From: Myxococcales bacterium UBA1238
GTDB lineage: Bacteria; Myxococcota_A; Bradymonadia; UBA7976; UBA1532
NCBI GenBank assembly: GCA_002309015.1
Contig: DBWM01000010.1
Location: 37,765-101,764 of the forward strand
Direction of reading: 5' to 3'
DNA length: 64,000 bases
Part shown: positions 15,838 to 25,228 of the stretch, one piece after another
Layout: each line of letters opens with the position of its first letter
Position numbering within the stretch: the stretch's first letter is position 1
The notes under the pieces: generated by a model
What the model was told of the DNA's origin: nothing
The model's database searches: none
The model's input: only the letters and a program-made list of their open reading frames with translations
Translations under genes and position numbers: made by a program

Positions 15838-16584
15838 TTAAATTCTGGGGTGGTCGAGTCTTTCTTTGAGGGTGCGGACAATGTAACTCGCCACGTCGTC
15901 TGCGTAAGACCCCCGGCCAAACCCCACATCAAAGCCGAGCTCGATTGCAAGTTTGTTCGAGATTCTTGGACCACCGGCCACGCATATGAATTTGTCGCGC
16001 ACGCCTTCTGCCTCAAGCAGCTCGATGAATTCTGTCATATTGTGAAGGTGGATGTCTTTCTGGGTGACCACCTGTGACACCAAAATCGCGTCCGCGTTTA
16101 ATTCCCGCGCTTTGGCGATCAATTTCTCGTTCGGAACCTGAGCACCGAGGTTGTAGGCTTGAATCTCTCTATAGCGCTCCAACCCAAAATGATGGTTGTA
16201 GCCCTTCATATTCATGATCGCGTCGATACCTACAGTATGCGCGTCGGATCCCGTACATGCGCCCACGATGATCACTTTGCGGCCAATCTGCTGACGGATA
16301 AAGTCGTCGGTTTCATCCATCGTCATCGGCGCTTCTTTGCTTGCTTCGTCGGCCACGACCGTATCAAAGTCGATCGTTATCTCGGTTTGGGCGTAGGCGA
16401 CAAAGAATGTAAAGCCCGCCGACAAAGGAGCCGAATGGACGATTTCACATTCCTTGAAGCCCCATTTCAGCACCAGCTCGCGGGCGGCTTCCAATGCGCG
16501 CGCACCGTCTGGGATCGGCAGCGTAAACGACAACTGAACCTTGCCGTCGTTTAAGGTATCACCGTAGGGACGTATGAGATTCAT
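15838..16584 (-). CDS. kamE: Lysine 5,6-aminomutase beta subunit (B12-binding)
   Basis: This is the cobalamin-binding subunit of lysine 5,6-aminomutase, which moves the terminal amino group of lysine (or beta-lysine) to the neighbouring carbon using adenosylcobalamin and PLP. The base-off B12 motif SDAHTVG has its axial His at residue 116. Lys127 lies 11 residues later, the same offset as between His133 and the PLP-binding Lys144 of the Clostridium enzyme. The Rossmann domain ends with AGGPRISNKLAIELGFDVGFG. Length (248) is close to the family's usual 260. It overlaps kamD by four bases (ATGA). Other lysine-fermentation genes are not in the window. Confidence 0.95.
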   Translation of the reverse strand: MNLIRPYGDTLNDGKVQLSFTLPIPDGARALEAARELVLKWGFKECEIVHSAPLSAGFTFFVAYAQTEITIDFDTVVADEASKEAPMTMDETDDFIRQQIGRKVIIVGACTGSDAHTVGIDAIMNMKGYNHHFGLERYREIQAYNLGAQVPNEKLIAKARELNADAILVSQVVTQKDIHLHNMTEFIELLEAEGVRDKFICVAGGPRISNKLAIELGFDVGFGRGSYADDVASYIVRTLKERLDHPRI

Positions 16585-18170
16585 TGAAGGCCCCCCTCGT
16601 TTGCTGACCCATCCGACAAGTGAAGTACGCGCTTCAAATGCGATTCAAAGGGATTCCAGTAATGATCCCCCTTTGCGATGAGTCCTTCCAATCCCTTGCC
16701 GCCATCCTTTGGCCGTTTGACGTCTGCAAAATCACCCTGCGCGATCGATTCAAACAACCCTTTTTGTGCAATCTCTCTTAAAAACGCCAATGTGCGATCG
16801 AGGACTTCAGCTGCCCGGGTCTTGACGATGCCGCCTTCTTTGAACTCGACCTCGTCTTCAAATCCCGCCATCGCGTTCATCACATATTGCGCGTTCTCTA
16901 CCGCTAAGTACCGATCCATCATAAAGGGTGTATGGATCGCCTCCGTTAACATACCCAGCAGGTGAATCCCTTGTCCCGTCGCCTTGGATACAAAGCAGAA
17001 CAGGGAATTCATGGCCAAACCCTTAAAGATGTCTCCTGACATGAACTTGGTAGGAGGCATGTACTTGAGCGGGTGATTGGGAAAGATCTCGCGCGCCATC
17101 TGAGCTTGCGCCAGCTCGAATAGGAATCCGTTGGTGATGGATGGATCCATCTCGAAGGCGTGTCCCAACCCCATCAGATGCTCGGGCAATCCCGCCGCAA
17201 AGGCGAAGCGTTCATTTAAGAACTGACTTGCCAACACCGTGTACGCTTTTTCGTATGCATCCGATGTGGTCAAGTAATTGTCTTCGCCTGTATTAATGGT
17301 GATGCCTGCCCATGCATCGATCATGCGGCTGAACTTCTGATCGACAAAGGTGCGATACATATTGATGTCGCGAAACAGGATGCCATACATCGAGTCGTTC
17401 AACATCATATCGAGTCGCTCCAATGCACCCATCGCCGCAATCTCGGGCATGCAAAGACCCGAAGCGTAGTTTGTGAGCTGGATGTACCGATGAAGCTTTT
17501 CGCCCACCTCGTCTAACGCAGCGCGCATGATGCGAAAGTTTTCCTGCGTCGCGTACGTTCCACCAAAGCCCTCTGTTGTTGCACCGTAGGGCACGTAATC
17601 AAGCAAACTCTGCGCCGTGGTCCGAATCACCGCGATCACGTCCGCACCTTGTTCCGCCGCTGCTGTTGCCTGCTTGACGTCTTCGTAAATATTGCCCGTC
17701 GCGACGATTAAATAGAGCAGGGGATCGTGATTCTTTCCTTCGGCCTGCTTCTCTTTTCTAAACGCGCGGTTCTTTTGGATGCGGGCTTCAGCGCGATCGA
17801 TCAGCTGCCCGGCTTTGAGTTCCAGGTCGCGATCGGGAATGGGGGAAAACTCGGTGAGCTTTAATCCATCGGCGATCTTTTGATTCAGGGCCTCGGGGGT
17901 GAGACCCGTTTTCACCATCGCCGTCAGATAAGGTCGCAGCGCGCCGCCTTCGAGTCCATCGGGCGTAGAAGCCAACTGCTGCACCACGAGATTGGGGACC
18001 GGCACGCCGTCTTCATTGGCCAGATCGGCGCCGGCCAAACGCAACGTTGCGCGTTCAACCGTCACCGAACTGTGCCTGTCGATGAACTCGAGGACCGGAG
18101 TGCAAATTTGTTTGGAAAGCGCGCGGGCTTCGTCGATCTTGTCCTGAGAAAGTCCGAGCTTCTTGCGCAT
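16581..18170 (-). CDS. kamD: Lysine 5,6-aminomutase alpha subunit
   Basis: A 529-residue alpha subunit, the TIM-barrel partner of KamE that holds substrate and PLP. Typical blocks seen are KAGQLIDRAEARI, the VIAVIRTTAQSLLDYVPYGATTEGFGGTYATQENFRIMR segment near residues 180-218, YASGLCMPEIAAMGALERLDMMLNDSMYGILFRDINMYRTFVDQ and LMGLGHAFEMDP. Length is normal for the family. Its start shares one base with the gltX stop (TGATG), and its stop overlaps kamE, so translation should be coupled across all three. Lysine 5,6-aminomutase next to glutamyl-tRNA synthetase is an unusual pairing. Confidence 0.96.
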   Translation of the reverse strand: MRKKLGLSQDKIDEARALSKQICTPVLEFIDRHSSVTVERATLRLAGADLANEDGVPVPNLVVQQLASTPDGLEGGALRPYLTAMVKTGLTPEALNQKIADGLKLTEFSPIPDRDLELKAGQLIDRAEARIQKNRAFRKEKQAEGKNHDPLLYLIVATGNIYEDVKQATAAAEQGADVIAVIRTTAQSLLDYVPYGATTEGFGGTYATQENFRIMRAALDEVGEKLHRYIQLTNYASGLCMPEIAAMGALERLDMMLNDSMYGILFRDINMYRTFVDQKFSRMIDAWAGITINTGEDNYLTTSDAYEKAYTVLASQFLNERFAFAAGLPEHLMGLGHAFEMDPSITNGFLFELAQAQMAREIFPNHPLKYMPPTKFMSGDIFKGLAMNSLFCFVSKATGQGIHLLGMLTEAIHTPFMMDRYLAVENAQYVMNAMAGFEDEVEFKEGGIVKTRAAEVLDRTLAFLREIAQKGLFESIAQGDFADVKRPKDGGKGLEGLIAKGDHYWNPFESHLKRVLHLSDGSANEGGLQ

Positions 18171-19684
18171 CAGGCCTGCTCTCCCTTTTTGGCTTCAGCG
18201 TAGTCTTTCAAGTCCTGCGCGTAGCGTTTTTCCCATTCCTTTTCGGTCTTCTTGCTGATGGGGCCTAAGGTATCGATCGCCTGGCGAATGCGCGCGCGGG
18301 AGATGTCGCGGCCGATGATCTCCATGGTTTGGTAAAGCGGGGTCGAGACGGCCTTGCCGGTGATCGCGACGAACAAGGGTGCCAGCAGCTCGCGGAGTTT
18401 TAAGTGACAAAGCTCGGCGGTGTTCTTGAGCACGTTCTCGATGGTCGCGGTGTTCCACGCGGGTTCTTTTTCGAGCTCCCAAAGGATCACCGTCAGCAGA
18501 CGCTGCATCTCCTGAGGCTCAAGCTTCTTCACCGCAAGCTGCTCGGGCGTCAGGTTTAAAAGCCCCTGGAAGAAATGCGGTGTTAAGTTACCGAGATCGC
18601 TCAGCTTTTCGGTGCGCACCTGAACCAGCGGGATGATCTTGCGCAGGAATTCGCTGTTGATCGCCCATTTGGCGACGCGCTCTGCAAACTGATCCTCGGT
18701 GAGTTCGCGGACCCAGAGGCCGTTTAACCAGTTCAGCTTGTCGAGATCGAAGACCGGGCCGCCCATCGAGATGCGGTCGAGGGTGAAGTGATCGATCATC
18801 TCCTGCAGGGTGAACTTCTCGCGATCGTCGGGCATCGACCAGGCCATGCGGCCGAGATAGTTGAGCAGGCCTTCGGGCAAAATACCGATACGCTCGTAGT
18901 AGAGCATGGAGGTCGGGTTCTTGCGCTTGGAGAGCTTGCTCTTGTCGGGGTTGCGCAGCAGCGGCAAATGGCAGAAGACGGGCGGCTCCCAGCCAAAGGC
19001 TTTGTAAAGCAGGAGATGCTTGGGGGCGGAGCTGATCCATTCCTCACCGCGCAAAACATGGGTGATGCCCATCAGGTGATCGTCCACCACGTTCGCAAAA
19101 TGGTAGGTGGGGAGTCCGTCGGTCTTCATCAGCACCTGCATGTCGATCTGCGACCACTCGATCTCGACGTTTCCGCGCAGGTAATCGGGCACGATGCATT
19201 TGCCTTCGCGCGGCACCTTCAGGCGGATCACGTGGGGCTCACCGGCGGCGATGCGCTTTGCGGCTTCTTCAGGCGGAATATGCATGCAGCAGCCGTCGTA
19301 ACCGGGATTCTCTTTGCGGGCCAGCTGTTCTTTGCGCAGGTTGTCCAGGCGTTCGGCGGTGCAGAAGCAGGGGAACGCGGTGCCGTTGTCGATCAGTTTC
19401 TTGATGAGTTCTGCATAGATAGCGGATCGCTCGCTTTGGCGGTAAGGACCGCAGGGGCCGCCGATATCGGGACCTTCATCCCAGTCGAGTCCGAGCCAGC
19501 GGAGGGATTGCAGAATCTTTTCTTCAGATTCGCGGGTGCTGCGCAGCTGATCGGTGTCCTCGATGCGGAGGATGAACTGGCCGCCGTGATGCTTGGCGAA
19601 GGCGTAGTTAAAAAGGGCGATGTAGCCGGTGCCCACGTGGGGATCGCCGGTGGGCGAAGGTGCAATGCGCGTACGAACAGTCAA
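18170..19684 (-). CDS. gltX: Glutamyl-tRNA synthetase
   Basis: Class I synthetase charging tRNA-Glu. The HIGH-type signature is in [16 protein letters not shown] and the KMSKS-type loop reads [10 protein letters not shown]. The frame is open upstream to 19744, but a TTG at 19684 has AGGAG seven bases before it and yields [13 protein letters not shown], the usual beginning; that start gives 504 residues. A cysteine group (CFC...CC) near residues 100-130 could bind zinc. It is the first gene of the operon with kamD, kamE and the tsaA-like gene. One gltX is seen in the window; whether it is discriminating cannot be told. Confidence 0.95.
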   Translation of the reverse strand: MTVRTRIAPSPTGDPHVGTGYIALFNYAFAKHHGGQFILRIEDTDQLRSTRESEEKILQSLRWLGLDWDEGPDIGGPCGPYRQSERSAIYAELIKKLIDNGTAFPCFCTAERLDNLRKEQLARKENPGYDGCCMHIPPEEAAKRIAAGEPHVIRLKVPREGKCIVPDYLRGNVEIEWSQIDMQVLMKTDGLPTYHFANVVDDHLMGITHVLRGEEWISSAPKHLLLYKAFGWEPPVFCHLPLLRNPDKSKLSKRKNPTSMLYYERIGILPEGLLNYLGRMAWSMPDDREKFTLQEMIDHFTLDRISMGGPVFDLDKLNWLNGLWVRELTEDQFAERVAKWAINSEFLRKIIPLVQVRTEKLSDLGNLTPHFFQGLLNLTPEQLAVKKLEPQEMQRLLTVILWELEKEPAWNTATIENVLKNTAELCHLKLRELLAPLFVAITGKAVSTPLYQTMEIIGRDISRARIRQAIDTLGPISKKTEKEWEKRYAQDLKDYAEAKKGEQA

Positions 19685-19753
19685 GATGTCACTCCTGGCA
19701 ACAAAATAGGGGCCGATTTTGCCTTGGTTGCGTTCTCCGCGCAAGCGTCCCCA

Positions 19754-19786
19754 TTTGTGATCAGCGATGTTTCATTCGATCACAAA
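19754..19786. promoter_or_regulatory. Inverted repeat between divergent gltX and kinase genes
   Basis: TTTGTGATC at 19754-19762 and GATCACAAA at 19778-19786 are perfect 9-bp arms with a 15-base spacer. The dyad lies in the 197-bp gap between two divergent starts. No T-run follows on either strand, so it is not a simple terminator; an operator or a 5' UTR hairpin is more likely. Confidence 0.45.
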
Positions 19787-19881
19787 AAAGAAAAAAATCG
19801 CGGCCTTGAGAAAACTTTACAAATCGCTTGAGTCACGGCGCAGGCGTGGTAGGTTGAAGGCGCTTTTGGCGGAGGGCAACT

Positions 19882-21828
19882 TTGGCGAACGACGAGAACC
19901 TCTCGGAATTATGCGCACCCAGCGTGGAAGTTGCTGGGCGGTATGTGTTGCTCAATCGTTTGGGTGAAGGCGGGATGGGTGAGGTCTGGCGGGCGCATGA
20001 CCTGGTGTGCAATGAGGCAGTCGCGGTCAAGATGCTGCGTCCGACGATTGCCGGAGCGCCCGCAGCCGAGATTCGTTTCCAGCGCGAGATTCAGGCGATG
20101 GCGCGTTTGGTGCATCCCCGGATCGTTCCAGTGCTCGATGCGGGTACGGATCCTGTGGTGGGTCTGTTCTTCGTCATGACGCTGCAGCTCGGTCGTCCGC
20201 TCTACGAGATTTGCAAGGAGTGGAACGACTGGCGCCAGCTTTGGCCCGTAGTCGACCAGATTCTCGATACATTGGCGCATGCCCATGCGCGCGAAGTGAT
20301 CCACCGCGACATCAAACCCGACAACATCCTGGTCAACGCTGACGGGCAGACAGTGCTGCTCGATTTTGGTGTGGCCCGCCTGAAGGATCACGCCAGAAGC
20401 GGGACTTCAGCCTACGATATGCTCGGTACGGTCGATTACGCAGCGCCTGAGCAAGCCACCGGGAGCCGCCGCAGGATCGGTCCCTGGACCGATATTTATT
20501 GTTTCGCCATCGTGCTTTACGAGATCATTTGCGGTCGCTTGCCGTTTTGGGCTTCGAGTCCCGTTCAGGCTTTAATGGCCCGCTTAAACCAGGGTTGTCC
20601 GCCATTGGAACCCAAAGCCGGCTTCGCTATCCCTCACGGTTTGCAGCAAATCTTCAATCGCATGATGTGTCCCGATATCTTCCAGCGCTACGGGCATGCA
20701 GCTGAAGTCCGCAGAGCGATGGCGGCTTTGGTCGATGGTGCATACGAAGTCAGGCTCGCTACGCCAGCTCCCAGTGAGGTGCAGTCACAGGAAACCTTCC
20801 CCGAGGAGACCACTCAGTTAACCGATAGCGAAGCAGAGAAGATCCTCCGCAGCAGGCAGGCGTGTTACGCGCATTGTGCCGACGGGTCGCTCGTGGTGCA
20901 GGCTTTCGAAGCGCCATTGCGACCGGCGCCGATCTCGGGCCGGGACGACTTACTCTTCAAAATGCAGCGGGCTTTGGCGCGCTGGAGTGCATCTCCAAAG
21001 CCGGGTGTGCTGGCCCTTGTGGGTGAAGAGGGCATTGGTAAATCGCGACTGGCACGCGAGGCTTTGTATCCAAGCGTGAAGGACGGCATCATCAACGTGC
21101 ATCGGCATCGCTGGCGTCCCGATACCTCGGTCCGCGAAATCGCGCTTTCAGTCTGCGGGGCGATCGGTTTAAAGCCCAAGGTGTTTCGCGAGCATTTGCA
21201 ATGGTGGTTGCAGGGGCACGGGCTATGCGATGCATTGGAGCGCGAGCAGCTGGTTGAATGGATCATGTCGCCCGCAGGGCCTACGACGGTCGAAACGGAG
21301 GGTCGAAACCTCGCCATCATCCTTCGGGGAGCGGCTTCCCGAATGAAGGAAGGCAACAACCACAAGCGCCCATTCGTGCTTTTGCTCGATGATTTGCCTT
21401 ATTTGGATCCCGCGCTGCTGACGGTGGTGTGGGCCGTACACCGCTTTAATTTGCCAGTGCTTGTGCTCTGTACGACGCGTTCAGTCGATATCGTGCCGCA
21501 TTTGCCTCGTCCCAGGTGGTTGGATCAGGGCACGCGGGTGCTCAATCGGTTAGACGATGAGATCATCGGCGATATCCTCGATGCGATGGTTGATTGTCCC
21601 GATGAAAATCTGCGGGCAGCGTTGATTGCCGAGGCGCAGGGGAATCCTTCAAAGCTTTTGGATGCGCTGCAGGATCGTCGCAGAGCGGGTGTGCTTTTGC
21701 CGGCTTACCCGCGCTGGATCATCACACCGCCCGAATGGGAGGGTCGGTTTACGCATATGAGCGCGCCGCGTTCCAACTACCCGCTGGCCGAGCATCCCGA
21801 AGATTCTTTATGGAACGACATCCGTTAA
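19882..21828 (+). CDS. Ser/Thr protein kinase fused to an AAA_16-type ATPase domain
   Basis: A 648-residue protein starting at a TTG with GGAGG seven bases upstream. Residues 20-285 form a Hanks-type kinase: Gly loop GEGGMGEV, ATP lysine K50, catalytic HRDIKPDN (141-148) and DFG (161-163), with APEQ as the APE motif. A linker leads to an ATPase module at about 350-620 with ISGRDDLL, P-loop GEEGIGKS (381-388) and a Walker B-like VLLLDDL near 482. Related proteins often continue into long TPR or sensor domains; this one stops soon after the ATPase. There is no transmembrane segment. It is probably a cytoplasmic signalling protein with unknown targets. Confidence 0.93.
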   Translation: MANDENLSELCAPSVEVAGRYVLLNRLGEGGMGEVWRAHDLVCNEAVAVKMLRPTIAGAPAAEIRFQREIQAMARLVHPRIVPVLDAGTDPVVGLFFVMTLQLGRPLYEICKEWNDWRQLWPVVDQILDTLAHAHAREVIHRDIKPDNILVNADGQTVLLDFGVARLKDHARSGTSAYDMLGTVDYAAPEQATGSRRRIGPWTDIYCFAIVLYEIICGRLPFWASSPVQALMARLNQGCPPLEPKAGFAIPHGLQQIFNRMMCPDIFQRYGHAAEVRRAMAALVDGAYEVRLATPAPSEVQSQETFPEETTQLTDSEAEKILRSRQACYAHCADGSLVVQAFEAPLRPAPISGRDDLLFKMQRALARWSASPKPGVLALVGEEGIGKSRLAREALYPSVKDGIINVHRHRWRPDTSVREIALSVCGAIGLKPKVFREHLQWWLQGHGLCDALEREQLVEWIMSPAGPTTVETEGRNLAIILRGAASRMKEGNNHKRPFVLLLDDLPYLDPALLTVVWAVHRFNLPVLVLCTTRSVDIVPHLPRPRWLDQGTRVLNRLDDEIIGDILDAMVDCPDENLRAALIAEAQGNPSKLLDALQDRRRAGVLLPAYPRWIITPPEWEGRFTHMSAPRSNYPLAEHPEDSLWNDIR

Positions 21829-21991
21829 ACGCATCGATGGCCGCATAAGCCGCCTTCAAGTCCCGTTCAGCCGCCAACCTCAATTCATTCACAAAAGATT
21901 CAGAACAGCGTTTCGCATCCGTCAATCCGGCCTCAAGGCGCTTGTCTTTGGGGCAAAAGATCGTTTACTGCTCGCGCATCGGTCGCTTTCA

Positions 21992-22027
21992 ATGAGCGTT
22001 TGCGAGCATTTAAAGGAGTTTCAATGA
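21992..22027 (+). CDS. Possible 11-codon leader ORF overlapping the pnp start
   Basis: The frame ATG AGC GTT TGC ... CAA TGA ends in a TGA that overlaps the pnp ATG (ATGA at 22024-22027). The bases TTTCAATGAGCGTT occur both at 21988-22001 and at 22019-22032, so the leader begins with a copy of the pnp start itself. The pnp ribosome site AAAGGAG lies inside the leader. There is no strong ribosome site before the leader, which lowers confidence. Confidence 0.3.
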   Translation: MSVCEHLKEFQ

Positions 22028-24120
22028 GCGTTACAGAGACCGTAAGGGTAGGAGACGAAGAGATCATCTTAGAGACCGGTAAGATCGCAAAGCAGGCCCA
22101 TGGCGCGGTGGTGGTGCGTCACAAAAAGACGATGATTCTGGCCACTGTGGTCTGTGCGCATGGTCAGCAGACGGCCGACTTCTTTCCTTTAACGGTGGAA
22201 TATCGCGAGAAGATGGCGGCAGGGGGCAAGATACCGGGCAATTACTTCAGGCGCGAGGGGCGCATATCGGAGCGGGAGATATTGACCAGCCGGCTGATCG
22301 ACCGCAGCTTAAGGCCCCTTTTCCCCAAGGGATTTTCAACCGAGACGCAGGTGGCTGTAACAGTCTATTCCGCCGATGCGCAGAGTGATTTGGAGGGGCT
22401 CGGTGTGATCGCGGCGGCGGCTGCTTTGCAGATTTCGGACGTACCCTTTGATGGACCGGTGGCGGGTCTTCGCCTGCTTCGGCGCAATGGAAGGTTCCGG
22501 CCGCTGCCCAATCCCGCAGAGGCACAGTTACCCGATTGCGATATGGATCTCGTCATCTCCCAGTCGCGTGCGGGCGTAGTGATGCTCGAAGGCTCGGCTT
22601 TGGTGGTTCCGGATGAGGCGCTGATTCAGGCCATAGAGGCGGCAGGACAGTTCATTGCGCCCATTTTGAACGGGATCGAAGCGCTGCAGAGAGCGATCGG
22701 TAAGGAGAAAAAGCCGTTTACAAAGCCCGAAGAGAACCCGGAGTTAGATGAAGCCGTACGCCTGGCGGGCGAGGAAAAGTTGCATCAGGCCATGAGCGAG
22801 CCCCAGAAGCATCCGCGTCACGAAGCGATCGAGAAGGCGCGGACCGAGGTGATAGAGGCGCTGCAGAGCGAGACCTATACGGCGCAGGCGATCGGGGCTT
22901 CGTTCGATCACTTAATCAAGCAGGTGGCGCGGGCGCGCATCTTAAACGGGCAAAGGATGGATGGGCGTAAGCTCGACGAAGTGAGGCCGATCACCTGTGA
23001 GGTGGGTCTATTGCCCGCAAACCACGGTTCGGCGCTGTTTACCCGGGGTGAGACGCAGGCGCTTGTGAGCGCCACATTGGGCGGTATCAAGGATTGCCAG
23101 GAGTTTGAGACCCTGTTTGGGACGGAGGAGGATCACTTTCTTTTGCACTACAACTTCCCGCCGTTTTCGGTGGGTGAGGTGCGCGCACAAAAGGGACCCG
23201 GACGGCGCGAGATCGGGCACGGCAATCTGGCGAGGCGCGCATTGAAAGGGGTTATGCCCTCGATTACGAGCTATCCGTACACGGTTCGCGTTTGCTCCGA
23301 CATCACCGAATCGAACGGTTCTTCCTCGATGGCCACGGTTTGCGGTGGGTGCTTAGCGTTGCTCAATGCGGGCGTACCGCTCAAAGCGCCGGTTGCGGGC
23401 ATTGCGATGGGTCTCGTGGGTGAGGGCGATCGGTACGCCATATTGACCGACATCTTGGGCGACGAAGATCACCTGGGCGACATGGACTTTAAGGTGGCGG
23501 GTCCCCTCGAAGGGATCACCGCTGTCCAGATGGACAACAAACTGGGCAGTCTGCCCCGGGAGCTCTTTAAGTCGGCTTTGGCCCAGGCGGCAGCGGGACG
23601 CAAACATATTTTAAGCGTGATGCAACCGACCATTGACGCGCAAACGGGCAAGACGCCAGAGCATGCCCCACGCAATATGACGGTGCAGATAACGCCTTCC
23701 AGGATCGGTCAGCTCATCGGCCCTGGCGGTCGTACATTGCAGGCTATCCAGGCCAAGACCGGTGCCAAGATCGAAGTGCAGGCCGACGGGAGCGTGGTCG
23801 TGATGGGGAAGGGTGAGGCCTCTGCAAGGGATGCAGTGCGCATGATCCAGGACATCTCGATCGAGCTTGAAAAGGGTGGCCTCTACATGGCCGATGTGGT
23901 CTCGATCAAAGAGTTTGGTGCCTTTGTCCGCATTGCAGAGCACGAAGCGATGATCCACATCTCAGACTTAGCTGAGGGGCGGGTAGAGTCTGTCGCCTCC
24001 GTACTGCAGGTGGGTCAGCGCATATTGGTGCGCGTCATGGGCGCCGACGAAAAGGGCAGACTCAAACTGAGCCGCAAAGCCGCCCTCAATGAAAGCGAGC
24101 TTTCAGCCAAAAACTACTGA
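22024..24120 (+). CDS. pnp: Polynucleotide phosphorylase
   Basis: A 698-residue 3'-5' exoribonuclease that phosphorolyses RNA and takes part in the degradosome. Two RNase PH domains are separated by the helical linker. GRREIGHGNLARRALKGVMP and SNGSSSMATVCGG are conserved in the second, and a KH domain (RIGQLIGPGGRTLQAIQ, about 565-600) and an S1 domain (ADVVSIKEFGAFVRI...MIHISDLAEGRV, about 625-690) follow. The start chosen is the ATG with AAAGGAG five bases upstream rather than the in-frame TTG at 22000. pnp is usually downstream of rpsO; here it follows the kinase gene with a gap of about 195 bp and no rpsO. Confidence 0.97.
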   Translation: MSVTETVRVGDEEIILETGKIAKQAHGAVVVRHKKTMILATVVCAHGQQTADFFPLTVEYREKMAAGGKIPGNYFRREGRISEREILTSRLIDRSLRPLFPKGFSTETQVAVTVYSADAQSDLEGLGVIAAAAALQISDVPFDGPVAGLRLLRRNGRFRPLPNPAEAQLPDCDMDLVISQSRAGVVMLEGSALVVPDEALIQAIEAAGQFIAPILNGIEALQRAIGKEKKPFTKPEENPELDEAVRLAGEEKLHQAMSEPQKHPRHEAIEKARTEVIEALQSETYTAQAIGASFDHLIKQVARARILNGQRMDGRKLDEVRPITCEVGLLPANHGSALFTRGETQALVSATLGGIKDCQEFETLFGTEEDHFLLHYNFPPFSVGEVRAQKGPGRREIGHGNLARRALKGVMPSITSYPYTVRVCSDITESNGSSSMATVCGGCLALLNAGVPLKAPVAGIAMGLVGEGDRYAILTDILGDEDHLGDMDFKVAGPLEGITAVQMDNKLGSLPRELFKSALAQAAAGRKHILSVMQPTIDAQTGKTPEHAPRNMTVQITPSRIGQLIGPGGRTLQAIQAKTGAKIEVQADGSVVVMGKGEASARDAVRMIQDISIELEKGGLYMADVVSIKEFGAFVRIAEHEAMIHISDLAEGRVESVASVLQVGQRILVRVMGADEKGRLKLSRKAALNESELSAKNY

Positions 24121-24174
24121 TCGCGCCTGCCCAAAGATCCCTTCCCATCGTTCTCCCACGCCCATTCAGTCCAT

Positions 24175-24206
24175 AAAAAAGCCCCATCCTGTCACGGGAT
24201 GAGGCT
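24175..24206 (-). terminator. Rho-independent terminator of the small gene on the minus strand
   Basis: Read on the minus strand, AGCCTCATCC pairs with GGATGGGGCT (one G-T wobble) around a six-base loop and is followed directly by six T. It lies about 45 bp after the stop of the gene at 24252-24746. On the plus strand the hairpin lies after pnp but has only a weak T-run, so it may act in both directions. Confidence 0.75.
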
Positions 24207-24251
24207 TCTTCTACGGATCAACCGACCGCCTGCTGTCGCGCAATCGCTCGA

Positions 24252-24746
24252 TCATTCATCTCCCGCGCCATCATCGTCATCGTCGTCTTTGTTGCCCTTA
24301 CGGGTGAGCGACATGAATTCAGCGATGGGCTTTAATTCGGTCTTGAGCGAGGCGTCGTGCTGGGCAATCGAGGTGAGGACGCCGTAATATGCGAGGAAGC
24401 TACTCCAGAGTTCACTGTTGACGGCGGTGATGGTATCGGAGATTTGCTTGCTCAAAGCGTCGAGTTCGAGCTTCAGATTCGGCAACTGCTGGCGAAGGTA
24501 AAGGCCGCTGCGGATCCAGTCGAGATCGTGGCCTTCCAGCGTTAAGTTGCGCTCGCGGGCGAGCTTGGCACAGCGGGCAATCATCGATTCGCAGTTTTTG
24601 CGGGGCTTTAACGCCGCTCTGCGCTCTTTGGTCTGCAGCGAGATCAGCTTGGGGTCGAGGAGTGACTTGAACTGGTCGAGCGCGTTGTGCAGTTGCTGAC
24701 GCTCTTCTTCGGTAAAGTTGACGGGCAGAGAGTTGTCGACAGGCAT
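24252..24746 (-). CDS. Small acidic-tailed helical protein, paralog 2 of 3
   Basis: A 164-residue paralog of the proteins at 7015-7509 and 58103-58591. It keeps KERRAALKPRKNCE, the LRQQLPNLKLELDAL block, SELWSSFLAYYGVL and ELKPIAEFM, and ends in a strongly acidic tail with six consecutive Asp. The start is the ATG at 24746 with GGAG six bases upstream; the frame could extend to a GTG at 24758. It is transcribed alone, convergent with pnp, and ends at its own terminator. Function unknown. Confidence 0.8.
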   Translation of the reverse strand: MPVDNSLPVNFTEEERQQLHNALDQFKSLLDPKLISLQTKERRAALKPRKNCESMIARCAKLARERNLTLEGHDLDWIRSGLYLRQQLPNLKLELDALSKQISDTITAVNSELWSSFLAYYGVLTSIAQHDASLKTELKPIAEFMSLTRKGNKDDDDDDGAGDE

Positions 24747-24758
24747 TTGAAACTCCAC

Positions 24759-25228
24759 AGGTTAAAGGTGAATGGACAACAGACTCAAAACGCATTATAT
24801 GGATTCAAACCGCCTGAGCAAGCGATTTAATCCACAAAAGGGAGCCTTTTTTAAATTTTTTGAACCCGCAGAATCGGACTCTGGATGGATCGCAGGCCAG
24901 ACTACTCCTGATTTGTATGGAGATTACAAAAACCTGGGGAGCCCCAATGGGTGATACCTTAACGGAGAAAGAAAATGGAGGAGCTGATGCGGAGGCGATT
25001 CGGGTGCGGGTTCAGGAAGGATTGGGGTGCGATCACTGGGAGCTTCTTTTGAGCGATCTGAAAGCCTCCTTTACGCTGCAAGCGAACCATTGCGGGCGCT
25101 CTGCAAGGGTTCCTTAACCACGATTTAAAACTTCCTTTGAGCCGTAAGCGAGCATCCTTTGCCGCGATAAGGATCATCCCTTTCGGCCATTGAAATCTTT
25201 GAACTGCATCGATTGAATTTTAAACTGA
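24759..25228. other. Divergent intergenic region (470 bp)
   Basis: The region separates the small leftward gene from the rightward sulfatase gene. It contains A/T-rich tracts near 24830-24865 that could carry promoters, a possible small gene at 24947-25117, and no recognisable repeat. Confidence 0.35.
24947..25117 (+). CDS. Possible 56-residue hypothetical protein
   Basis: The frame begins with ATG five bases after GGGGAG and codes for a mixed-charge peptide (MGDTLTEKEN at the start, SARVP at the end). Codon use resembles that of neighbouring genes. The ribosome site lies within a TGGGG-ag-CCCCA dyad that could hide it. No family was recognised and it could be chance. Confidence 0.22.
   Translation: MGDTLTEKENGGADAEAIRVRVQEGLGCDHWELLLSDLKASFTLQANHCGRSARVP

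Noticed and set aside
19754..19786. CRP-like site
   Set aside because: The half sites TGTGA/TCACA are present but the spacing is far larger than the six bases required.
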